Source: Heterotrichella gracilis
Taxonomy: Eukaryota; Sar; Xanthophyceae; Tribonematales; Xanthonemataceae
DNA length: 26,578 nt
NCBI GenBank assembly: GCA_032358255.1
Contig: JAULBX010028802.1
Location: 1 to 26,578, forward strand
Reading direction: 5' to 3'
Shown here in pieces: positions 19,914-26,578 of the stretch. Both the position numbers and the translations under genes were made by a program. The notes beneath the pieces were generated by a model that worked only from the letters and a program-made list of their open reading frames with translations, ran no database searches and was not told the origin of the DNA. How positions within the stretch are numbered: the stretch's first letter is position 1; the number at the start of each line of letters is the position of its first letter.

Positions 19914-20180
19914 ATGGAGCCTGAGCCCAACAACCCACAGCCTGGTCAACTTACCAGCAGTCAGAACACCTCCAAAGGGCTTACAACTGAACAGAAAGCT
20001 TTTATATGGGCAACTAAAGACAAGGTTATGGGGACCAGGCAGTATGGCCTGACGAGGGCCTTGCAGGATGAGTTCGGCCTAATTACCAAGAAGGATAAAA
20101 AGAGAGTGAAAAACTTCTGGGACAATAACCTGCGCGTTCCTGATGAAGAACCCAGTCCAGATATCGCCAAGTCTCTCCCT
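19914..20180 (+). CDS. Exon 1 of second orphan gene, basic conserved-looking domain
   Basis: The start ATG at 19914 is chosen because an upstream ATG at 19896 reaches TAG within four codons. The exon ends at CTCCCT|gtaagt in phase 0. After an Asn/Pro/Gln/Ser-rich lead, residues of about 24-75 form a Lys/Arg-rich helical region with regular hydrophobic spacing, which suggests a small helix-turn-helix or Myb-like fold. That assignment is inference. Confidence 0.6.
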
Positions 20181-23100
20181 GTAAGTCAAGCATCTGCAGC
20201 AGTCAGTCAAGGTGCACTTGCAAGTGGGTCCTACCTCCTATCCCCGCAGTCGACTGGATGCTGCTACTGCATGCTGCTACGCCGCGACTTGGCTGTACGT
20301 TTGTCTAGACGTGTGCCTGTTAAGCGCGCATAGCACTTCGTCGTATTCTGGGGGGGGGGGAGAGGTGCATGCAAGCATAATGTCTACCGCTTATATGCAG
20401 ATGCATGCCCTGCGTAGTGATCCGTCTGGTTACGACTGGGGTATGCACCTGTAGACTGCACTCTGAGTGTACACGTAAAGTCCATCTGGTTACCAATGGG
20501 CACCTCTGTAGTGCACCTGTAGGCCATCTGGTTATTGTCAAAACGGTTTGCAACTCGTACAGGCCCTTGTGTGGCCTGTTCACCAACTGTTCTGCTGTGT
20601 GTGATGAAGGCCGTGGAGAAGGTTGTGGAGTTCCTTCAGAGCTACAATAAAAAGAAAACTAGACCTCTTCAGCGTGCACCCAATGCAACAGCCACTGGCT
20701 TTGCCGCGCCTCCTGGTGGCAACCTGGTGAGTGAATAAAATACTTGACTTGCATAAACAGAGTTGTTGGCTATGTGCAAACATGCAAGCAGGGCTCGCCA
20801 AAGTAGACAAGGTGAGGCTAGCACGGGAGTTGCCTGGTCTGTTGTCCTGTGTTGCAAGCACCACTCCCGTGGTCACACAGTTTGAGGTGATGGGGATGGG
20901 CAGGGGGTGCATTGTGTGAAGTTGGGGTGGGCAACTGGGCGCCCTGACTGCAGTTTGAAAAAACCGGGCATGGGAATCTGTTTGATTCATGGATGTGCCC
21001 CCTGCTTTTGCTGAACTTCTACGGCTCCTGTCCTGCGGGGTCGTGGCAGCATCTGCTCCTGCCTTGCTAAGTGCCGTCCTTCCTGTGTTCCCAGGGTTTT
21101 ATGCGCTCTGCTGTGTTTGCTGCAGGGTGAGGCCCATGGCGGTCTGAGTGGCTTTGAAACAGAATCAAGCGCCTCACAGCATCCCCACACTGCAGCTCCT
21201 GGGGTGAGTTGCACACTATCACCTGCGCCAGCACCCTGCTCAGGCGAATGCGTACCGCCCTAGCCTTAAGACTGAAAAGCTACGGTTAGTCTGCCCTGGC
21301 CACGACCTGGAAGGAGCTGCACCTCAACTGCACCCACCTCGCTTGGCAGCTGCATGTTAAGCGCATTGGCAGATGCAGCTGCACGTTGATCAGCAAGCGC
21401 ATTGGCAGCTGCAGCTGCATGTTGATCAGCAAGCGCATCTCAGTGTGGTGTATGCCAAGTGCCTGCCCTGTGTACTGCAGGTTCCACCTGCCACGGAGGT
21501 GCTGGCTGGCTTCAGGATGGCGGATCCAAGCGCTGGAGGTTCAGGCCAAGCCCCTTATGGCAGGCGGGTGAGTGTGTACCAGCGTCCTGTGCATATTCGC
21601 ATGCTGGCGGTGTGCATCTGCCCTTTCTTGCCAAAGTAGGCTGTTGGAGGCTTCACAGGAACCAGGCCTGTGTTTTGTTGCACAGATGCGCCGTTTATGA
21701 TCACAGGGTCTGAGGTGGTGGCAATGCGCACGGGGGCACTGCTGGCACTTGGCAGGCCGAATATATGGACTGTTCTGAGCCTCAGTGGAACAGGATAGGC
21801 ACCACTATAAGAGTTGGCAAATACTGACTTGACTTGACAGCGGCACCTGCCTATTTTGCCAAACAAGCTAGGGACGTACCATGTGTAGCACCAGCGCGGA
21901 GGCACCTGCGTGCTTGGTTACGCAAAGACATTTTAAAGATATAATCTTCACCTATATAGATATTGATAAATACAACAATGTTATATAAGATAACCTATAT
22001 TAGTATCAATTCTTATTTTTAATAGGAAAATGGTTAGTCCTTTCAAATCCTTTTTCCTTCCATGGCGTTATGGCTGCCACTGTCTGTTTGGATCCAGACC
22101 TTTGCAAATGGCGCCACCCTGTTTGTCCCATGCTGTGAGGTCGGGGTCGGCAAGTGGGTGCTCTGGGGTCAATTTGAAAAGCCTTTGCATAATATATTTA
22201 GAAAGCAGCATGGGTGTGTGCAACCTGGTTCTCTGATCCTCCATGCCCCCTGCAGGTTGTGGCAGCATTTGCCCGTGCCTTGCTCAGTGCCCACCTGTCT
22301 GTGACCCCAAGGTTCAAGCGCCTTGCTGTGTGTGCTGCAGGATGGGCTTCAGGGTGTCGATAGCAACCCAGCAGAATCAATTGCTCCACAGTATCAGGCC
22401 ACTGCGGGACCCGGGGTGAGTGGCACACCATCACCTGCACCTGCACACTGCTCAGGCGCATCTGTACAGCGCAATTATCTGCAAAGTAGTTTACGTCCGG
22501 CCTTGCCAAGAATCATAAGGTATTGGCACTCGCTTGCATCCATCGTGCTGTGCAAGTGCGTGCCCTTGATCAGGAAGCGTAGGTTGATATCACACCATAG
22601 CTGGCCATGCCTTGACCCGCAAGCGCAACTCAATGTGCTGTATGCCAAGCATGCTTCCCGGGGTGCTGCAGGGCGCAGGGCATCCAGCTATCATGGAGGC
22701 AAATGCCGGGGGATTGGGCCAAGATTATTCTGGTGACGTGGTGAGTGTGTACACGCATACATATTTCAGGCCATACTAGCCATGTTTGTGGGTCCCATTC
22801 CTATCAATGTACAATACCACTAGCGAATTATCTGGCCTCAAACTTCAGTGCCAAGCGTGCACTGGGACAGTTATCATTTTGTTGCACCTTGGACATGTAT
22901 AATTTTGTGCTTGGAAGCACAAATGAAGCTGATCCGCAACCAGTGTGCCATGTGCGCTGTGGTGGCAACAGTGGGTATGGTCCGACTGTTGTGGTGGACA
23001 ACCCTGTGAGTGCACCCTACCATCTGCCTATGCTGCGCAGGCGCCCTTTATTTGACCTACCTAGTCACCGTTGGGTATACCATGCTGTTATGCGTGCCCT

Positions 23101-24973
23101 CTCCCAACTTTCTGCCGTTTTAATTGCAGGCATCGCCTGTAACCATTCCGTTGGCCGATCTACTGATGACGAACAACGTTGAATCGGTGAGAATGCACAT
23201 CACAATGTGCAACTGCAGCGGGGCAAGCACTTCTTAACAACTGCATGACCTGTTTAGCCAATGCAAATCGGTTATGAAATAGGCGCAGTTCCTTGAGTGG
23301 CATCAGTGGCTAGTTTGGAGTCTAAGAGCATTGAGTAGCAGCACAACGGCAGGTACCTCATTCAGCAACATACCCTTGAGAGCGCTTTTCACCCAAAACA
23401 TGTTGCTTTGTGTGATGAAAGATGATTGTATGGCTGAGGATCGCCTCCAATATTTTGCTGGGAATCAGGGACAGGGAGGAAACGACCTGCAGCCGCTACC
23501 CCATGGCTCTGCTGGTGCTGCTCCTGGCAACCAGGTGAGTGTGTATACACGTCCATTGGCTTTTTTTAATCAATTGCGTGCTAGCCATGCGTATTCAGTG
23601 CACCTGCTTACTGACAAAGGCAAAATAAGACATCCAACTGTAGTGTCAGGCATGTATTGCTAAGTTGCATGCACACCTCGCATCACTCGGTGGAGGGTGG
23701 TGGTTATGGGCAGAGGGGCGCTGCTTGCACCTGGCGGGCCAAATATATGGACACACACTGGGAAGGCCCACAGCTGAACAGGCCAGACAGTACAGATTAG
23801 TCAAATACTGATTGGCACTGACACCTGCCTATTGTGCTAAATTGCTAGGGCAACGCACCTAGATAGCACCAGGGCGGAGGCATCTGCGTACGTCTTAGTC
23901 ATTTTTATCAAAATTTACTATACTTGTATTGATTGCTTTTGTACATAGGAATATGGTTATTCCTCCAACCTCCTTTTCCCCATGAAGTGTTTGCGTCCGC
24001 CAGCTGTTCAGTTGGAGCCAGAGCTGTGCAATGGTCATGGCGCCACCCTGTTGGCCCCATGGGTTTGCTGTTGGGCTGGGCAATTGTGGGCTAGGCTGTC
24101 CCATGCTGTTGGGCTGGGCAAGGTTGGGCTGGGCAATTGCGTAGCGCAATGTGAACAACCGTTGGCAAGGATCTGCACATGATTTTCCGGAATGCTGCAT
24201 GTTTATGTGCAACCTGCATTTGCTGATACTCTACAGTTCTTGTCCTTCAGATGTTGACCAGATGTGCCCGTGCCTTGCTCAGTGCCGTCCTTCCTGTGTC
24301 CCCAGGGATTTATGCGCTCTGCTGTGTTTGCTGCAGGGTGGAGTCCAATGCGGTCTGAGTGGCAATGTAGCAGGACCAAGCACCTCACAGGGTCAGCTTG
24401 CTCCGGCACCTGGGGTGAGTTGCACACCTGCACCTGCACCCTGCTGAGGCGCATGTGTACCGCTGGAGCTTTAAGACTGTAAGGTTTATTATTGTCCCCT
24501 CGATTTTCTCAAATCCTGTCAACATCAAATCCCCGGTCCTTAATCCAAATCCGCGTACCATGCATAAAAGCGTCGAACAAACCTCACACTGAGAACCACT
24601 ACAAGTCTACCAGTTTGGGGGCCATCCTCGTTTTCTTGGCCAGGATTTGGAAGGAGCTGCCACTCAGCTGCACCCACCTGGCTTGGCAGATGCACGCCTT
24701 GATCATGATACGCACCTCAATGTGGTGTATCACACAAGGGGAGGTGGTTGTGATGGGAAGGGGCCCACTATGATGTACACGATATTAACCAAAATTCAAA
24801 GAAATTTTGGTTAATATGAAATAAAGTAACTTTGAATATCCATTATAAATTAATTAATTGTATATAAAGTCCTTGATCAGGCAAACACATTATGTATGGA
24901 CATCTTGAAGGACCCATTTTTGCAGTCAACAGCCATTGAGGCCATTGACAGGCCACCTGCATCACCGGCGTGA
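19914..24973 (+). CDS. Orphan multi-exon gene with tandemly duplicated short phase-0 exons
   Basis: Exon 1 is 19914-20180 (ATG, 89 codons, donor CTCCCT|gtaagt). Further exons that fit phase 0 and GT-AG borders are 20610 (or 20640)-20726, 20761-20811, 21126-21203, 21481-21567, 22341-22415, 22672-22740, one ending at 23005, 23130-23186, 23469-23534, 24337-24414, and a last exon 24926-24973 that ends in TGA. Exon 1 looks folded and basic ('FIWATKDKVMGTRQYGLTRA', 'KKDKKRVKNFWDNNLRV') and could bind nucleic acid; I do not recognise it. The later exons are low-complexity, rich in Gly, Pro, Ala, Ser and Gln, and many end at the same donor type (GTGAGT). Related exons recur in duplicated genomic units, so the array grew by tandem duplication. 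Individual short exons are less certain than the gene as a whole. Confidence 0.55.
20610..20726 (+). CDS. Exon of second orphan gene, related to the 23.5-kb exon
   Basis: The exon reads 'AVEKVVEFLQSYNKKKTRPL' and ends '...GFAAPPGGNL|gtgagt'. The 23.4-23.5 kb segment has a matching lead ('gtgtgatgaa') and a matching end 'GSAGAAPGNQ|gtgagt', so the two are paralogous. The acceptor may instead be at 20639, which also keeps phase 0. Confidence 0.5.
21126..21203 (+). CDS. Type A repeated exon, copy 1
   Basis: Follows 'gctctgctgtgtttgctgcag' and reads 'GEAHGGLSGFETESSASQHP' plus 'HTAAPG', then gtgagttgcac. Copies 2 (22341-22415) and 3 (24337-24414) share the acceptor context, the 25-26-codon length, phase 0 and the 'PG|gtgagt' end. 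Confidence 0.55.
21350..21450. repeat. Short tandem repeat, about 36-bp period, three copies
   Basis: Copies start with 'cagctgca[tc]gtt' at about 21350, 21379 and 21415 and contain 'gatcagcaagcgcat' in the last two. They lie in the intron between exons A1 and B1. Confidence 0.75.
21481..21567 (+). CDS. Type B repeated exon, copy 1
   Basis: The 29-codon exon ends 'MADPSAGGSGQAPYGRR|' followed by gtgagtgtgtac. Copy 2 at 22672-22740 ends 'MEANAGGLGQDYSGDV|' with the same gtgagtgtgtac donor. Both are phase 0. Confidence 0.5.
22341..22415 (+). CDS. Type A repeated exon, copy 2
   Basis: A 25-codon exon reading 'DGLQGVDSNPAESIAPQYQA' plus 'TAGPG', preceded by 'ctgtgtgtgctgcag' and followed by gtgagtggcac. 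Its peptide is diverged from copy 1 while the splice contexts are conserved. Confidence 0.55.
24337..24414 (+). CDS. Type A repeated exon, copy 3
   Basis: A 26-codon exon reading 'GGVQCGLSGNVAGPSTSQGQ' plus 'LAPAPG', with flanks nearly identical to copy 1 ('atgcgctctgctgtgtttgc' before, 'gtgagttgcacac' after). No type B exon follows it, so this last unit appears incomplete. Confidence 0.55.
24782..24817. repeat. 14-bp perfect inverted repeat with an 8-base loop
   Basis: The arms 'atattaaccaaaat' and 'attttggttaatat' flank 'tcaaagaa'. It sits at the downstream edge of the last tandem unit in A/T-rich sequence, and could be a unit boundary, a small transposon relic or an RNA hairpin. Confidence 0.9.
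24926..24973 (+). CDS. Possible terminal exon of second orphan gene
   Basis: After 'cccatttttgcag' the frame reads 'STAIEAIDRPPASPA' and then TGA, in phase 0 with the preceding exons. It is short, so this remains a candidate. Confidence 0.4.
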   Translation, partial: STAIEAIDRPPASPA

Positions 24974-25227
24974 CTGCACACAGCACAGACGTTTACCTTG
25001 GGCCGTACCCCTTTGGGTTTTGGGTTAAGGTTCAAAGGTGCAAAGTGCTAAGTGCGTTGCTGCGCTCCGCTACGCCTCGCGCCCCATCCACATCCTTTTT
25101 ATGGGCATGGCCATAGGAGGTGCTTGACTTTGGTTGACCATTTCAAACTGTGCCTATCAAGTCGCGGCCTAGCTGGGGGGCCAATAGAAACCAAATTAGC
25201 CACGTAAGCAGGCCCTGATAGGTACAG
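24974..25227. other. Short spacer after the second orphan gene
   Basis: No ORF of note. It contains a 'ttgctgcgctccgctacgcc' stretch near 25058 that resembles the GC-rich dispersed repeats of green algal organelle genomes; the resemblance is only visual. Confidence 0.35.
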
Positions 25228-25554
25228 GTGTGTACAGCACGACACGGGGACCTGAGACAGCTGAAAAACCTTACTCAGTTGCGTGGCTCCCACTGTGCGC
25301 ATGCCCACGCCATGGCATTAGGATGCATGAGATTAGATGTGGTGACCATATGCACCATTGTTGGGTCAGAACACTCTAAAACCACCTTATTTGATGTTTA
25401 CATGCCTCTACTGCATGTAACAATAATTCCCCTGACACATATGCCACGCACCGCTTGTTTGCGCCATGCCAATGCCCGCAGCCACCCGCAGCTTGCAAGA
25501 CATACTTTTGACAGCGTTAGGCATCATGAGGTTCATGAAGATAGACACAGATGA
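25228..25554 (+). CDS. ORF 1 of a chain of overlapping ORFs, unknown
   Basis: Open for 108 codons from a GTG; the first in-frame ATG is 'GCCATGGCATTA' near 25312. Its TGA overlaps the next ATG as ATGA at 25551-25554. The protein is His/Arg-rich towards the end ('HHEVHEDRHR') and I do not recognise it. No signal peptide or known motif is visible. Confidence 0.25.
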   Translation: MCTARHGDLRQLKNLTQLRGSHCAHAHAMALGCMRLDVVTICTIVGSEHSKTTLFDVYMPLLHVTIIPLTHMPRTACLRHANARSHPQLARHTFDSVRHHEVHEDRHR

Positions 25555-25877
25555 GGTTTAAGAATCACATTCAGCCTTTTGCAATGCAAAAAAGAGGGGA
25601 AACTGGTGCACTGTGCCCCCGCAACACCCGCCTTTTGAGATGCAAATTTGGTTGTAAAGGTTGTGACCATTTATACATACTGTTGTGCAAACAGGCAACA
25701 GGGATGGGTGCTGACAGATGCACAGGTTATCACGTACTCACAAGGTATCCAAAGATACAGCATTTAAGATACAGGGAGGCCTTACTTGTTGCCCACAGAA
25801 ATGGCTGGCATTTTCAAGAATATTACCACATTAAAGTCACAAAGTTTCTGCAAATAAACATTCAGCTGGTGCTATGA
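25551..25877 (+). CDS. ORF 2 of the chain, unknown, cysteine-containing
   Basis: A 108-codon ORF with ATG. It contains 'CKFGCKGC' with a later Cys/His set ('LLCKQATGMGADRCTGYHV') and a basic aromatic segment 'YREALLVAHRNGWHFQEYYH'. Its TGA again overlaps the next ATG (ATGA at 25874-25877). A metal-binding site is possible but unproven. Confidence 0.3.
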   Translation: MRFKNHIQPFAMQKRGETGALCPRNTRLLRCKFGCKGCDHLYILLCKQATGMGADRCTGYHVLTRYPKIQHLRYREALLVAHRNGWHFQEYYHIKVTKFLQINIQLVL

Positions 25878-26080
25878 ACCCCAAAATATCCTGCTGTCCA
25901 GAAGGAAGTAGGCTGCTAGTTTTGTGCCTCTGCAACGACTGCTGGCTGCTCTGCCTGTGCCACATTAGCAACGCCCCTCAACAGCCATTCCTAGTCACTC
26001 ACCCTTGGCAAGCATTGGTGCCACATGTGCAGCAAGACTTGGTAGCATACCTTGTGGCTGACACTAAAATATGTCCATAG
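25874..26080 (+). CDS. ORF 3 of the chain, unknown
   Basis: A 68-codon ORF, cysteine- and leucine-rich near the start ('LVLCLCNDCWLLCLCH'), ending at TAG, which overlaps the next ORF by ten bases. It may be non-coding. Confidence 0.2.
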   Translation: MNPKISCCPEGSRLLVLCLCNDCWLLCLCHISNAPQQPFLVTHPWQALVPHVQQDLVAYLVADTKICP

Positions 26081-26538
26081 TTTCACTATTGAGCACCATC
26101 CTCGCATGTTTACCCCTTGTGACGGCTGCTTTGGCCTTGGGTTTCACGGCTTGGTGGATCCTAGCCATGGGAGCACCCTTTCATGAAGGGAAAGCAATCA
26201 GCAAACTTGCGAGCAACGTGCGTAATGCTGGATTTTCCGTTATTTCAAGAGTAAACAACATACTGCACGCGCGTAGCGTGAGCTGGTCCACGGCGCAGAC
26301 ACAAACCAGAGGCAAACACACTAGGGTACGCGCTGCCCTGCTCTACTGCTGCAGGCACAAATCGCAGTGGCGCCAGCTCAAGCCAGATTGCAGTTATAGA
26401 AGGCGTGTGGCCGCACCCGCTTCGTTTGTTGTCGAAAAAAAGACGGTTTGTAACCGTGAACTGGACGTTGGTTGCGAGTACCTCCGTTTTCAGAAAGTGC
26501 AACAGTGGGAGCCACGTAATCGAGTAAGGTTTCAGTGA
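26071..26538 (+). CDS. ORF 4 of the chain, predicted membrane anchor
   Basis: A 155-codon ORF whose first 30 residues form a strong hydrophobic segment ('LSTILACLPLVTAALALGFT', then 'AWWILAMG'), compatible with a signal anchor, followed by a basic soluble region. A donor-like 'gtaagg' near 26524 would allow the true gene to be spliced onward beyond the window. Family unknown. Confidence 0.3.
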   Translation: MSIVSLLSTILACLPLVTAALALGFTAWWILAMGAPFHEGKAISKLASNVRNAGFSVISRVNNILHARSVSWSTAQTQTRGKHTRVRAALLYCCRHKSQWRQLKPDCSYRRRVAAPASFVVEKKTVCNRELDVGCEYLRFQKVQQWEPRNRVRFQ

Positions 26539-26578
26539 GCAGAAACGGGGGGGGCACTTTGATGCCCAGGATGTTTTC

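Larger units (their letters stand above)
20930..24780. repeat. Tandemly duplicated exon-intron units (three copies, about 1.0, 1.9 and 0.8 kb)
   Basis: Unit 1 spans about 20.93-21.92 kb, unit 2 about 22.0-23.9 kb and unit 3 about 23.94-24.78 kb. Shared landmarks are the type A acceptor and donor contexts (21126, 22341, 24337), 'gcgccaccctgtt' (22111 and 24039), 'aatatatggac' (21761 and 23742) and the following 'cacctgcctatt' and 'gcggaggca' strings, plus 'ggaaggagctgc' (21309 and 24650). Divergence between copies is clear, so the duplications are not recent. Confidence 0.8.

Noticed and set aside
25058..25083. Organelle-like GC-rich repeat as a sign of plastid DNA insertion
   Set aside because: Only about 20 bases match the general style of such repeats, and no organelle gene sequence lies nearby.

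Overview
The window looks like nuclear DNA of a eukaryote in the green plant lineage, most probably a chlorophyte alga. The evidence is spliced genes with many short GT-AG introns (donors mostly GTGAGT, GTGCGC or GTAAGT, acceptors mostly CAG), a plastid-type phytyl-ester-synthase/DGAT-like acyltransferase, an L1-like LINE with an A/T-rich tail, a Gag remnant with zinc knuckles, and CCCTAAA-type motifs. I see no bacterial, phage or organellar gene layout, no rRNA or tRNA gene and no CRISPR array. A closer placement (for example a Dunaliella-like chlamydomonad) would be a guess.

Layout. 0.1-2.2 kb (+): the acyltransferase half of a phytyl ester synthase (PES) family gene in five exons; its amino-terminal half is missing or lies outside the window. 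3.5-4.15 kb (-): carboxy-terminal exons of an unidentified gene, with a weak resemblance to gamma-tubulin-complex components. 4.3-6.6 kb: no convincing gene. 6.59-12.38 kb (+): a large orphan gene of at least ten exons (about 780 codons located) with two Cys/His finger-like modules, a 32-glycine run, a very acidic exon and a 202-residue terminal domain. Every intron boundary I could place is phase 0. 12.4-13.85 kb: non-coding.

13.85-15.70 kb (+): a 5'-truncated, frame-broken LINE (reverse transcriptase plus terminal zinc-binding motif). 15.98-18.03 kb (-): a decayed Gag-like sequence with two CCHC knuckles, one of them broken by a TGA, running head-on to the LINE. 18.0-19.9 kb: mostly non-coding, with telomere-like motifs. 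19.91-24.97 kb (+): a second orphan gene. A conserved-looking 89-residue first exon is followed by a string of 17-40-codon, Gly/Pro/Ala/Ser/Gln-rich exons, which lie in tandemly duplicated exon-intron units of about 1-2 kb. 25.2-26.5 kb (+): four consecutive ORFs that overlap stop-to-start (ATGA twice), of unknown nature.

The genes do not form an obvious pathway. The most unusual parts are the two orphan phase-0 genes, the tandem exon units, a perfect 21-bp inverted repeat inside a coding exon of the first orphan gene, and the chain of overlapping ORFs near the right end. Exon coordinates come from reading frames and splice consensus only; no transcript or database evidence was available.
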